A DNA stretch of 56,494 nt from an uncultured Verrucomicrobiota bacterium (lineage in GTDB: Bacteria > Verrucomicrobiota > Verrucomicrobiia > Limisphaerales > UBA9464): NCBI GenBank assembly GCA_903939515.1, contig CAJAHH010000072.1, positions 1 through 56,494 on the forward strand. Direction: 5' to 3'. Below are positions 1 to 8,744 of this stretch, in pieces (position 1 is the stretch's first letter; every line of letters starts with the position of its first letter). Both the position numbers and the translations under genes were made by a program. The notes under the pieces were generated by a model that was given only the letters and a program-made list of their open reading frames with translations, was not told the DNA's origin and made no database searches.

Positions 1-4
1 GGCG

Positions 5-508
5 ATGAGAAGGCGTGGCAACCAATTGGAGGGATACCGGCGCTGTTTCAGTGGGCTGCTGGTTGGCCTGATGACGTTGATGCTCTGGTTGTCGGCCGAT
101 GCCGCTGCGCATCGCCAGCTTCATGCGTTTGTGGAGTCGGCCGGCGAGCTTCATGGAGGCGCCGACTGTGATCACGAGTCAGATCCAGTCCATGGGGAGG
201 GGGAGGATCATTGTGCCATCACGCTCTTTCCGCAGGGCAAGATGGACTCGTCAGCTGATTCTATCACTGGCTTCCGATTCGAGCCTGTATTGGTTGAGGC
301 GTCGCTTATCATCCCGGAGACGGAGATCCAGTGTCCGGCCTGGCAACGCCAGCGCACCGGCCCCCATTCAAATCCCTTACCGGGCGCAGCGCCGCAGGCT
401 TCTGAGACGATTCGCCTGCGGGTGTGGCGCTGCGTCCCGGTGCATTACTCGAGCCTTCCGGCGGAAGGCTTGTGGGCACGTTGCATCGAAGATCTCTCAT
501 CACTATGA
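5..508 (+). CDS. small secreted His/Cys-rich protein, probable metal-related
   Basis: A 167-residue protein with an N-terminal hydrophobic segment (about residues 16-34) ending in an Ala-rich stretch, so it is probably exported. It is followed by a His/Asp/Cys-rich stretch (residues 36-70) with many His and two Cys. Its stop overlaps the ATG of the downstream COG0523 GTPase by 4 nt, which indicates translational coupling. Short secreted proteins with a similar 'HC-A-x-T-L-F' segment occur beside zinc-uptake and CobW genes in related bacteria; this is recalled, not searched. A role in metal handling is an inference from the His/Cys content and the neighbour. The C-terminal half is unremarkable. 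Upstream sequence lies outside the window, so the operon may begin earlier. Confidence 0.6.
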   Translation: MRRRGNQLEGYRRCFSGLLVGLMTLMLWLSADAAAHRQLHAFVESAGELHGGADCDHESDPVHGEGEDHCAITLFPQGKMDSSADSITGFRFEPVLVEASLIIPETEIQCPAWQRQRTGPHSNPLPGAAPQASETIRLRVWRCVPVHYSSLPAEGLWARCIEDLSSL

Positions 509-1791
509 CGAATTCCAAATCTGACTGGCTTGGGGCCGCTTTCTCTCAGGACCGACGGCCCCCACTGCCTGTGACAGTGCTCTCCGGGTTTCTTGGTGCG
601 GGCAAGACGACGCTGCTGAACCACATCCTGCACAACCGCGAACACCGCCGTGTCGCGCTCATTGTCAATGATATGAGCGAGGTGAACATCGACGCCGCGC
701 TGGTGAAAGGGGGCGGCGCAGCGCTCAACCGCTCTGAGGAGAAGTTGGTGGAGATGAGCAATGGGTGCATCTGCTGCACTCTGCGGGAGGATCTGCTCAA
801 GGAGGTGGCTGCCCTCGCCCGGGAAGGGCGTTTCGATCAGGTGGTCATCGAGAGCACCGGGGTCAGCGAGCCGCTGCCGGTCGCCGAGACCTTCACCTTC
901 GCGGACGAGCAGGGGCGGACGCTCAACGATCTCGCGCAGCTCGACACCATGGTAACGGTCGTGGATGCCTTCAATTTCCTGCGAGACTACGCGTCGGCCG
1001 ATTCCCTGATCCAGCGGGGCCAAAGCCGTGATGAAGACGACGACCGCTGCGTGGTGGACCTGCTCGTTGAGCAGGTGGAATTCGCCGACGTGATCGTGGT
1101 CAACAAGACCGACCTGGTCACCCCGGCCCAGCTCGCCCAATTGGCCGGCATTCTCAAGGCCCTCAATCCGCGGGCGCGTCAGGTTTTCAGCCAGTTTGGC
1201 CGGGTCCCCTTGGGCGAGGTCCTCGCCACGCGGCTGTTCGATTTCGAGGCGGCGCAGGCCGCCCCCGGCTGGCTCAAGGAACTCCGCGGGGAACACACGC
1301 CCGAGACCGAGGAATACGGCATCGGCAGCTTCGTTTACCGCGCCCGGCGGCCGTTGCATCCGGAGCGCTTCATGCGCTGCATCCAGTCGGAGTGGCCCGG
1401 AGTGCTCCGCAGCAAGGGCTTCTTTTGGCTCGCGACCCGCCACGACTGGGCCGGTTCCTGGAGCCAGGCCGGCCCGGCCTGCCGCACCGAGGGAGCCGGC
1501 CTGTGGTGGGCCGCCGCCCCGAAGAACCAATGGCCCGACAGCGAGGAGGAAGTCCGCGACATCATGGCGGACTGGCGCAAGCCCTGGGGCGACCGCCGGC
1601 AGGAGATCGTCATCATCGGCCAGGACTTGGACCAGTCCCGGCTCACCGACCTCCTGGATGCCTGCCTGCTCACGGACGTCGAAATGGGCCTCGGCCCGGA
1701 CGGCTGGCTCGCGTTGCCCGACCCGTTCACGCCGTGGCGAAAAGCGGAGGAAACCACACCGGAGTCCACCCCAACTCAGCTCATTTCTTGA
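505..1791 (+). CDS. COG0523 (CobW/ZNG-type) GTPase
   Basis: A 428-residue P-loop GTPase of the COG0523 family, whose members act as metallochaperones or metal insertases. Motifs visible: Walker [10 protein letters not shown] (28-36), the family metal motif GCICC (87-91), ESTGVSEP (116-123), NKTD (200-203) and a C-terminal CobW_C domain (about 270-415). The start at 505 gives the usual N-terminus ahead of the P-loop and overlaps the previous stop as ATGA; the longer reading frame from 424 would run through the upstream gene. The His/Cys-rich neighbour and a second COG0523 gene 7 kb downstream suggest zinc, but the metal is not determined by sequence. Domain assignment is certain, substrate is not. 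Confidence 0.93.
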   Translation: MTNSKSDWLGAAFSQDRRPPLPVTVLSGFLGAGKTTLLNHILHNREHRRVALIVNDMSEVNIDAALVKGGGAALNRSEEKLVEMSNGCICCTLREDLLKEVAALAREGRFDQVVIESTGVSEPLPVAETFTFADEQGRTLNDLAQLDTMVTVVDAFNFLRDYASADSLIQRGQSRDEDDDRCVVDLLVEQVEFADVIVVNKTDLVTPAQLAQLAGILKALNPRARQVFSQFGRVPLGEVLATRLFDFEAAQAAPGWLKELRGEHTPETEEYGIGSFVYRARRPLHPERFMRCIQSEWPGVLRSKGFFWLATRHDWAGSWSQAGPACRTEGAGLWWAAAPKNQWPDSEEEVRDIMADWRKPWGDRRQEIVIIGQDLDQSRLTDLLDACLLTDVEMGLGPDGWLALPDPFTPWRKAEETTPESTPTQLIS

Positions 1792-2702
1792 GAACTGACC
1801 TCCCCAAAAAGCAGATCAATCTGCGCCGACCCACAACGAAGTCCCACTCATCCGTTTTCAACCGGTGGGGGACGCAGCTCTGGGTGCTACTAACGCTCCT
1901 GCTCACGGCAAGGGCCCAAGAGGAAATCCCCCATATCAACGCCGGCGCTGCGGCCCGGACGATTGGCTCATCCCTGATTTTTGCCCAAGGCGACGCGTTT
2001 GAGGCCGGATCCGGTTGGACGGTGCCATTGCGACTCTCCGCCGATGGGCCTTACGCGGGCTGGTTCCACAACGAAATCGTCTTCGGAGCCCTTCCAGCCA
2101 CGGCGGGATTCGGCGGCCCCTACCCCGATTCAGCGCTTCCCGGGACGAAAATCTACCTGGAGGTGACGAACATGGAGGGACCACCCGGAGGCGAATTCAC
2201 GTTCTGGCAGACCCGCTCCAACACGCCGTCCTTCCGAGTGCCCAGCGGAACGGTCAACGGCACGAACAACTGGAAGCTGACCGACGGCTCAGGCCGACCG
2301 GGAACGGATCCTTACGGCCACCGGCACGGGCGTCGCTTTGCGGTGAACCTGCCCGGAACCTACACCGTGGGTTTCACCCTCCGCGACCTCGGGACCAATG
2401 GGCCCGGCGGCGGCCCCATTCACGCGCCGAGCCAGCTCTACCGGATGCGCTTCCTGGCCCAACCTGAACCGTTCACCCCTCCGCCCGCCTTGGGACGCGC
2501 GACCTTGGCCGATGGGAGGCTCACATGCCGATTGGTTAGCGAACCCAACGAGCCTCACATCCTGGAGTCTTCGGAAGACTTGGTTGCGTGGCGAACGATT
2601 GCCCAATTCGAGACCACCAACTCCGTCCAAACCCTTCTGCTGTCTCCAATATCAGATGCGCCGGCCTGCTTCTACCGCGTGTCGAGACCCTCTCCCCGTT
2701 AG
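1788..2702 (+). CDS. secreted single-domain HxH protein, choice-of-anchor M-like
   Basis: The frame has no ATG after the GTPase. The best start is a TTG at 1788 whose last bases overlap the GTPase stop (TTGA), giving 304 residues with a signal peptide (hydrophobic [13 protein letters not shown], then QEE). The body resembles the choice-of-anchor M module of the next gene: a Pro/Gly-rich beta domain ending with an H-R-H motif followed by F[12 protein letters not shown]. The C-terminal 70 residues ([18 protein letters not shown]...) look like the terminal beta domain common on verrucomicrobial secreted proteins. Paired His in an extracytoplasmic domain within a GTPase operon suggests metal binding; this is inferred. 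The non-ATG start is the main uncertainty. Confidence 0.65.
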   Translation: MRTDLPKKQINLRRPTTKSHSSVFNRWGTQLWVLLTLLLTARAQEEIPHINAGAAARTIGSSLIFAQGDAFEAGSGWTVPLRLSADGPYAGWFHNEIVFGALPATAGFGGPYPDSALPGTKIYLEVTNMEGPPGGEFTFWQTRSNTPSFRVPSGTVNGTNNWKLTDGSGRPGTDPYGHRHGRRFAVNLPGTYTVGFTLRDLGTNGPGGGPIHAPSQLYRMRFLAQPEPFTPPPALGRATLADGRLTCRLVSEPNEPHILESSEDLVAWRTIAQFETTNSVQTLLLSPISDAPACFYRVSRPSPR

Positions 2703-2718
2703 CCAAACCCATTGCACA

Positions 2719-5700
2719 ATGAACATAATCCTAACCTTAGCCGCCCTGCTTGGCGCGGCGCCGATCTTGCACGCAGCCCAATTCACTGGGCGCATCACTG
2801 CCGAGCCAATCACCGTAGCCGGGGTCACCAATGTCAGCGCGGTTGCCCTCTCAAATGGCGGGGTTCTCCTGGGCTATTCCGCTGACGGGCCGACGGGCAG
2901 CCTTCGTGGCTTCACCGCGACCGGGACCAACGTCGTGTCCCTGCCCATGCCGCCCGGGTCAACCGACCTGCAGCCATGGGGATTCGATTCGGCCGGAACG
3001 ATCGTCGGCGAACTCGACTTTACGAGCGGTTTCATTCTCCGCGGGACCAACTTCACCGTCGTGGATTTCCCGGCGGAAGGCGTTACCGAGACGTTGCTGA
3101 CAGGCATCAATGATGCCGGGTTGATCACGGGCACGGCTTTCGGTGACGCGGGACCATTCGGTTTCACCCTGCAGAATACAAACTTCGCCCTGCTGGCCAT
3201 TCCGGGGGCTAGTCGTTCCTTCGCTTACGACGTGAACAACCGCGGGGTTGTGGTCGGGCAATACCGCCAGGGGGCCGGCGATACCTTCGGATTCTGGAAG
3301 CGGGGTACCAACGCCCACATCGCACTCCGGATTCCCGGAGCCGACCGAACAATCGCCTACGGCATCAACAACAACGACGTGATCGTCGGTGCCTATCGTC
3401 GCACCAACGAGACCTCATTCCATGGATTCATCTATGAAGCCGGCGTCTACACGCTCTTCGACGTGCCGAATTCCACGTGGACCGTCCCCTCCGATTTGAA
3501 CGACGAGGGCGTGATCATCGGCTACTACCGCACTGCCGAAGGAGCGACTCTTCCCTTCCGGGCAGCACGGCCCATACCGAAGATCCGCTACCTGGCGACG
3601 ACTTTCGACGTCCCCGGAAAACCCCATACGCTCGCCCATGGACTCAATGACCGCGGCGAGATCATCGGCCAATGGTATGGCCCCGAATTCGCGGAAGGAG
3701 GCGGGTTCCGCCGCGGAATGGACAATGGCTTTGAGCTCTTCACTCCGCCCACCGGTTACAATGGCACCTCGCCCCAGTCCATCAACAATGCCGGCGCCAT
3801 CGTGGGCCAGGCCTATCCGGACGGATTCATCCGCAAGGGAGGCACCAGTCAGGCCATTACGTTCGCCGACCATAGCGAGGTCTTCCTGAGGTCCATCAAC
3901 GCCTCCGGAGTCTTTGGTGGCAACGCGGTCGGCGACTTTGGGGACGTGCCGGTCGTTGCCCGGGACGGAACGAATCTCACCGTCCTGCCCCTCCCGGACT
4001 ACGTGGCGGCGGGAGTCCTGACGATCACCGACGATGGGGTCGTGGGTGGCTACCGCCTGCAGAGTGCTGTCGTGGACGCGACGACCAATAGTTTCACAAG
4101 TGGCTATATCCACGACGGAACAAACACGACGACCGTGCGCGTTCCCGGCTCGTTCTACACCTCGGTGGATCACCTCAGCCCTCGCGGTGAAGCGTTCGGG
4201 TCCTTTCTCGCGCGAACCGCGGGGAACGCTCTGCGCAGTTACGTCCTCGACGATGACGAGTTCTCGGAGATCGAATTGATTCTCGATCACCCCAAAGCTC
4301 GCCGGCCGAGCATTACGGACCGGAATGAGTCCGGCACTCTGGTCGGCTTCTACACCTTGCCCGACGGAAGCTACCATGGCTTCGTCGCCTACCGGGAGGA
4401 CGCCCGGCTGACCGATGTCCACAGCGATATCGGCTTTGATTTCACGGTCGCCGACGGCTGGAATCCTCACGTCCACAATCACGGCACCGAGACGGAGTTC
4501 AAGCCTTGGGAAGCCGTCCTGGTCGTCAACCCGCAGGCGCGGGTCTCCGTGCCGGCGAATCCAGCCTTCAGTTTTCTCGGAGCAGCAGGAGCGCCCGTCT
4601 GGATTCTTCCCCAGACGTTTCAGCCGGGGCTCCTGTATCTGGGAGTCGGCGCAGAGGCCATCGAGCCCGGCACGTTCCAGGATGACAAGTTCCGCCTCGA
4701 ACTGAAGGCGGTAACCGGGCCGGGTGATTTCTCGCTCTATCTTGTCGATGGTTTCGGCAAACCCACCGCCTTCATGAACACCCGCGACGGCATCACCGCC
4801 GCAGATCGCTACGACGTCATCGCCGGGAGTCACGTGCACATGAACTGGGGCTTCACACGGCCGGGCACCTACACCGTCACCCTTCAAGCCAAGGGCATTC
4901 TGGCCGACGGGACTCTCACCACGCCGGGACCGCGGACGTACACGTTTCTGGTTCTCGAAGCGCCAACCCAACTTGCGCTGGTCCCTTGGGGCCAGCCCAG
5001 CAACGTCGGTGGTCCTTTGAATGGTGTTTCAAGCGTCTCCCCGGCTGACCTGGATGGAGACGGAAAGCCTGACATCCTGGCCGGCGCATATGGCGCGGGT
5101 CATGTCAGCTGGTTAAAGAATTTAGGCAGCGGCTCCTTCGGCAACGAGCAGATCATCGACTCCGTCGCTGAAGGCGTATGGTTCACCAAGGCTGGAGATC
5201 TCGATGGTGACGGAGATCAAGATGTGCTGGCCGGACTCTATTCTGGTTCACTCAACTGGTATCGCAACGACGGCTCGGGCGCCTTCCTAAAACAGGTCCT
5301 CGACACCAACAGCGTGGGCGCTTGGCTGGAAATCGGCGACCTGGATGGCGATGGAAGAACTGACGTGCTCGCCGGTCCGGATGGGGGTACCAATGTCTGG
5401 TGGTATCGTGGTTTGTCCGGGGGGACCTTCGCGGCCGGCACCAACCTTGTCACAGGTCTGGGTGGTCTGGGCGGTATTGTGGTGCGCGATATCGACGGTG
5501 ACGGGGATCAGGACCTGATGCTGGGCGACTACCGGAGCGATGAGTTGGTCTGGTATCTCAATCAGGGAGGTGGGGTGTTGGGAACCAAACAAATGGTTGC
5601 CGGCGGCGATGGCTCCGGGTTGGTGGATTTGCGCGATTTGGATGGCGATGGACGGGCGGACCTCATCTCTCTCGAATACAACGCCGAGAAAGTCTCATGG

Positions 5701-7611
5701 TTCAAGAACCTGGGCGGCGGCGCCTTTGGTCCGCGTCAGGCCATGCCGTTCAACCTTTCCGGGCCCTACGCCGTGACCGTCGCGGATTTCGACGGGGATG
5801 GCGACCTGGATGTGGCAGTGGCGACCTACAGCAGCGCGCCGGACTTCGCCTGGGCGGCTAACCAAGGCAACGGCATGTTCTCCGAACCGTTGCTCATTAG
5901 CAGATCCATGGGCCAGGTTAGCATGCTGGCTTCCTCGGACTTTGATGCCGATGGCGACGTCGACATCGCGGTGGGAAGCTTCTCCAGCGGTCAGGTGTTC
6001 CTGTTCGACAACCAGCGCGGCGAAAAGGCGACCTCGGTTGTGCCTCCAGCGGACGGAAGGTATCTGCTCGGCCAGAATCTCGACACCACGGTGCACTTCG
6101 GATTCCCGGTCACGGTCGTCGGCAAACCGCAGATTGATCTGCAGATCGGAACGAATGTCGTCGCGGCCACGTATTACTCCGGGTCCGGGACCCCGTCGCT
6201 CACGTTCCGGCACACCGTGGCCGAGGCGGACAGCGACACGAATGGAGTGGCTCTGTTGTCTGAAGCCGTGCGCCCGAATGGCGGTGGCATTTTCGATCCG
6301 TTCGGTGGACCGGCTAGTCTCGATATCACGCCCGCGACGTGGAGTTCCGTGCTGGTCTCGGGTTCCGCGCCGTTCGTGGTCTCGATTCAGCGGGCGGGCG
6401 CGACGCCGACGGATGCAGGTGAGATTCTGTTTACCGTCACCTTCAATGAGCCGGTCGCTGGCTTCGGGTCGACGGACGTGAACGCAACGCCTTCGAGCGG
6501 CCTGACGGGCGCGTCGGTCACAGGTGTCTCCGGCAGCGGCGCACAGTATCAGGTGAGCGTCGGCACGGGCGCGGGCAGCGGCACGCTCGGGTTGGGCATC
6601 CTCGCCGGTGCCAGCATCACGGATACGAATGGCGTTCCCTTGGGCGCAGCGTTTGGCGGTGGTGAAGTCTTCACGCTCCTTCGCGGGCCGATGCACACCA
6701 TCACCAATTTCTATCCTTCGGGTCACGGTGACATTGCGGTCGGCTACGATACGCGCGGCTGGAATGTGAGCATTGACAGCGATGATCACGGGAGGTTTGC
6801 GGTGCGAGATGCGTTGATCTATGGCGGCCCGGACGGTCGGACTGTCCGCAGCAGTGGTCCGCTCTTCGATTTCCTCGGCGTTAGCGCAGGGCAGCCGCTC
6901 TATGTTTGGGCCGAGAACGGGACCATTCCAACGCTGCCTGAACTCGGAGTCGGCGGTGAAGGTGTTCCCGGGGGTACAGTGGCGGCGTATTTCAATTCGG
7001 ATCCGCGCGTAAATGCGAGTGGCCCGTGGGTCAACGTTCGACTGGCCGCGGTGCGGGGGCCGAAGGGTGCTCACCTCTCCGTCTATACCATGACGCAGTT
7101 CGGCACCCCCGTCGTCTGGTGGGCGACCTCAGACGGGGTCACAGCGAATGACACGGTTACGATTCTCGAGGGCAGCCATCAGCACTTCAACTTCGCGTTC
7201 ACTCAGCCCGGTATCTACGAAGCGGATATCATTGTCTCCGGTTATCGGGACGCAAACGGCAATGGCGTTTATGACGCGGGCGCGGATCCCTACATCGAGA
7301 GTGGCGTTGAGACGCTCTACTTCGCCATCGATCTGTCGTTTGGCATGCAGTCCTACACAATTCCTGCTGGAATGAGCGGTCGGCGGCCCTTGCCCGCGGC
7401 CAGCATCCGCCTGGAGACCGATGGCGGTCTGACAATCCGCTTCGTGACGGAAGAAGGCGTACTCTACCAACTCCAGACCCGCGCCCAGCTCGGGGCGGGA
7501 GCTTGGGAAAACGCGGGCCAGCCGTTCATCGGCACCGGCCGCGAAAAACAACTCCCCGTTCCGGCCGGCGAGGCGGCGAGCTACTTCCGCCTCACGACCG
7601 GGAACTATTGA
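2719..7611 (+). CDS. giant secreted multidomain protein (HAF, choice-of-anchor M x2, VCBS/FG-GAP)
   Basis: The ATG at 2719 gives 1630 residues with a clean signal peptide (MNIILTLAALLGAAPILHA). In order: HAF-type repeats with recurring 'NNxGxIVGxY' (about 25-560); a first choice-of-anchor M-like domain (about 565-750) ending in SHVHMNWGF-x-x-PGTYTV; VCBS/FG-GAP propeller repeats, each with D-x-DGDG (about 770-1115); an Ig-like segment (about 1215-1310); a second M-like domain (about 1325-1540) with SHQHFNFAF-x-x-PGIY; and a verrucomicrobial C-terminal beta domain (about 1555-1630). M-type domains are known beside metal ABC transporters in Actinobacteria. The last Tyr and the stop codon are supplied by the IS630 terminal repeat; before insertion the gene would have ended at TAA one codon earlier. 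It is likely a surface-exposed metal-locus protein. Confidence 0.85.
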   Translation: MNIILTLAALLGAAPILHAAQFTGRITAEPITVAGVTNVSAVALSNGGVLLGYSADGPTGSLRGFTATGTNVVSLPMPPGSTDLQPWGFDSAGTIVGELDFTSGFILRGTNFTVVDFPAEGVTETLLTGINDAGLITGTAFGDAGPFGFTLQNTNFALLAIPGASRSFAYDVNNRGVVVGQYRQGAGDTFGFWKRGTNAHIALRIPGADRTIAYGINNNDVIVGAYRRTNETSFHGFIYEAGVYTLFDVPNSTWTVPSDLNDEGVIIGYYRTAEGATLPFRAARPIPKIRYLATTFDVPGKPHTLAHGLNDRGEIIGQWYGPEFAEGGGFRRGMDNGFELFTPPTGYNGTSPQSINNAGAIVGQAYPDGFIRKGGTSQAITFADHSEVFLRSINASGVFGGNAVGDFGDVPVVARDGTNLTVLPLPDYVAAGVLTITDDGVVGGYRLQSAVVDATTNSFTSGYIHDGTNTTTVRVPGSFYTSVDHLSPRGEAFGSFLARTAGNALRSYVLDDDEFSEIELILDHPKARRPSITDRNESGTLVGFYTLPDGSYHGFVAYREDARLTDVHSDIGFDFTVADGWNPHVHNHGTETEFKPWEAVLVVNPQARVSVPANPAFSFLGAAGAPVWILPQTFQPGLLYLGVGAEAIEPGTFQDDKFRLELKAVTGPGDFSLYLVDGFGKPTAFMNTRDGITAADRYDVIAGSHVHMNWGFTRPGTYTVTLQAKGILADGTLTTPGPRTYTFLVLEAPTQLALVPWGQPSNVGGPLNGVSSVSPADLDGDGKPDILAGAYGAGHVSWLKNLGSGSFGNEQIIDSVAEGVWFTKAGDLDGDGDQDVLAGLYSGSLNWYRNDGSGAFLKQVLDTNSVGAWLEIGDLDGDGRTDVLAGPDGGTNVWWYRGLSGGTFAAGTNLVTGLGGLGGIVVRDIDGDGDQDLMLGDYRSDELVWYLNQGGGVLGTKQMVAGGDGSGLVDLRDLDGDGRADLISLEYNAEKVSWFKNLGGGAFGPRQAMPFNLSGPYAVTVADFDGDGDLDVAVATYSSAPDFAWAANQGNGMFSEPLLISRSMGQVSMLASSDFDADGDVDIAVGSFSSGQVFLFDNQRGEKATSVVPPADGRYLLGQNLDTTVHFGFPVTVVGKPQIDLQIGTNVVAATYYSGSGTPSLTFRHTVAEADSDTNGVALLSEAVRPNGGGIFDPFGGPASLDITPATWSSVLVSGSAPFVVSIQRAGATPTDAGEILFTVTFNEPVAGFGSTDVNATPSSGLTGASVTGVSGSGAQYQVSVGTGAGSGTLGLGILAGASITDTNGVPLGAAFGGGEVFTLLRGPMHTITNFYPSGHGDIAVGYDTRGWNVSIDSDDHGRFAVRDALIYGGPDGRTVRSSGPLFDFLGVSAGQPLYVWAENGTIPTLPELGVGGEGVPGGTVAAYFNSDPRVNASGPWVNVRLAAVRGPKGAHLSVYTMTQFGTPVVWWATSDGVTANDTVTILEGSHQHFNFAFTQPGIYEADIIVSGYRDANGNGVYDAGADPYIESGVETLYFAIDLSFGMQSYTIPAGMSGRRPLPAASIRLETDGGLTIRFVTEEGVLYQLQTRAQLGAGAWENAGQPFIGTGREKQLPVPAGEAASYFRLTTGNY

Positions 7612-7633
7612 GAATCGCATAATAGGGTGTCAT
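7606..7633 (+). repeat. IS630 left terminal inverted repeat
   Basis: A 28-bp inverted repeat beginning TATTGAGAATCGCATAATAG and ending in TGTCAT, with the target TA as its first two bases. The stop codon of the upstream 1630-residue protein (7609-7611) and the transposase stop (7630-7632, minus strand) both lie inside it. Confidence 0.93.
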
Positions 7634-8202
7634 TCAGGCCATAGCGTGGATTGTTTGTAGCAGGCGGCGATGATGGAGCGGCGGCGGCGCATGCGGCGCA
7701 GAGCGGCGGTGGCCTGCAAGCTGAGGTCCCAGGCCTGTGTGGCGATCAGGTTGCCGATCTGATGGGTCTTGAGGTTCCCCCACATGTACTCGACGGGATT
7801 GAGTTCGGGAGCGTAGGCAGGCAACCGTTCAACCACGATGCGTCCGGCGGTGCTGGCCACGTAGTCCTGGACCAGGCGGCTGCGATGGATCGGGGCACCG
7901 TCCCAGACGACGCTCAGTTTCCCCGGGACATGCCGCTGCAGGTGTCGGAGGAACTCGATGACCTGGGGACCCTTGATGCTGCCGGGGTGGATCTGGAAGT
8001 AGAACCGGTACAGGGCCAGACCGCCGATCATGGAAAGGCTTTTCCAGCCGAAGGTTTCCTGGATCACCGGCGTCTGGCCTCGGGGCGCCCAGGTACGTAC
8101 CCGGGTGGGACGTGTGCTCAGTCCGCTTTCGTCGATGAAGACGAGGGTTCGGCCCTCTTTGCGGGCTTTTTTTTTATCGCCGGCCACTCGACCCGCTTCC
8201 AA
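7630..8202 (-). CDS. IS630 transposase OrfB (DDE catalytic part)
   Basis: 190 residues in the -1 frame relative to OrfA, overlapping it by about 85 nt. It contains the DDE triad contexts: FIDESG (first Asp), WDGAPIHRS (second Asp) and AYAPELNPVEYMW (Glu). It is likely made as an OrfA-OrfB fusion by -1 slippage on AAAAAAAAAG rather than from its own start at 8202. It ends inside the left terminal repeat. Confidence 0.88.
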   Translation of the reverse strand: MEAGRVAGDKKKARKEGRTLVFIDESGLSTRPTRVRTWAPRGQTPVIQETFGWKSLSMIGGLALYRFYFQIHPGSIKGPQVIEFLRHLQRHVPGKLSVVWDGAPIHRSRLVQDYVASTAGRIVVERLPAYAPELNPVEYMWGNLKTHQIGNLIATQAWDLSLQATAALRRMRRRRSIIAACYKQSTLWPE

Positions 8203-8633
8203 CGGCGGATCTTGGGCTCGTCGCGCTCAATCGCGCGGCGCTCCGGGCGTTGGCAACTGAACCCGTTGTCGCCCAACAGTCGCCAGACATGGCCGGGATG
8301 ATACTGGACCCCGGTCAAATCCTTGATGAGGGTTGCCACACGCGGAAGCGTCCACAGGTTGGTCTTGTAGCCTCGGCTCACCGGCCCTTCGACAAGTGCC
8401 TTCACGACCAACTCGGTTTGAAGAGCAGTCAGCTTGGACTTGCGGCCCGCCTTTCCCTTGCTGGTCAGGCCGGCCTTGCCGCCCTTCTCCCACGCCGCCT
8501 TCCAACGGTAGGCCACCTGACGGCTCACCCCGAGCCTCCGCCCGACTTCCGGGGCCGAGGTTCCCTTCTCGAACATCGCAGCAGCCTGAACCCGCCGCTT
8601 CTCCATCCGTGCATGATCTCGCGTCAGCGCCAT
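8118..8633 (-). CDS. IS630 transposase OrfA (N-terminal helix-turn-helix part)
   Basis: 171 residues. The N-terminal part is a helix-turn-helix (ALTRDHARMEKRRVQAAAMF, then 'APEVGRRLGVSRQVAYRWK') followed by the winged-helix region of IS630 transposases ('GYKTNLWTLPRVATLI'). After the A9 run at 8167-8175 this frame quickly ends without the catalytic domain, so the product is the DNA-binding half. The DDE part lies in the -1 frame. Confidence 0.88.
   Translation of the reverse strand: MALTRDHARMEKRRVQAAAMFEKGTSAPEVGRRLGVSRQVAYRWKAAWEKGGKAGLTSKGKAGRKSKLTALQTELVVKALVEGPVSRGYKTNLWTLPRVATLIKDLTGVQYHPGHVWRLLGDNGFSCQRPERRAIERDEPKIRRWKRVEWPAIKKKPAKRAEPSSSSTKAD
8166..8176 (-). other. putative -1 ribosomal frameshift site (A9 run)
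   Basis: On the minus strand the sequence ATA-AAA-AAA-AAG-CCC (OrfA frame) contains nine consecutive A. Sliding back one base gives GAT-AAA-AAA-AAA-GCC (OrfB frame), joining the two halves of the transposase. A6G/A7-type slippery sites of this kind are established in IS630 and other IS families. A plain sequencing or replication indel in the homopolymer is the alternative. Confidence 0.65.
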
Positions 8634-8660
8634 GCACGGAGCTTACACCGACGATACAAT

Positions 8661-8688
8661 ATGTCACCCTATTATGCGAGTCTCAATA
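8661..8688 (-). repeat. IS630 right terminal inverted repeat
   Basis: Reverse complement of the left end with two mismatches; the target TA is 8687-8688. It contains an ATG (8661, plus strand) that is in frame with the downstream GTPase and could add 28 residues to it. Confidence 0.93.
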
Positions 8689-8744
8689 AAACCAACCGCG
8701 TGGTGGTGGATCCAAACACCGCCGCCACGCCTAACTTTCAAAAT

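Larger units (their letters stand above)
7606..8688 (-). mobile_element. IS630-family insertion sequence
   Basis: A complete element of about 1.08 kb with 28-bp terminal inverted repeats (7606-7633 and 8661-8688, counting the flanking TA) that differ at only two positions. TA dinucleotides at both outer ends match the TA target duplication of IS630/Tc1-mariner elements. It carries a two-frame transposase on the minus strand. Removing it with one TA copy restores GGG-AAC-TAA, the stop codon of the upstream gene, and leaves about 55 bp before the next gene. The near-identical ends and intact frames suggest recent insertion. Confidence 0.95.

Noticed and set aside
445-1530. Minus-strand frame of 361 codons opposite the first GTPase
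   Set aside because: Shadow frame; GTPase motifs lie on the plus strand.
3415-4971. Long minus-strand open frame (518 codons) opposite the giant surface protein
   Set aside because: It is a shadow of a high-GC coding region; the plus frame shows clear domains and repeats.
5695-7074. Minus-strand open frame of 459 codons
   Set aside because: Arg-rich translation without domain features, opposite a well-supported gene.
8250-8744. N-terminal extension of the second GTPase across the IS630 element
   Set aside because: This stretch is antisense to the transposase and lacks similarity to the GTPase family; the Met at 8745 gives the normal N-terminus.
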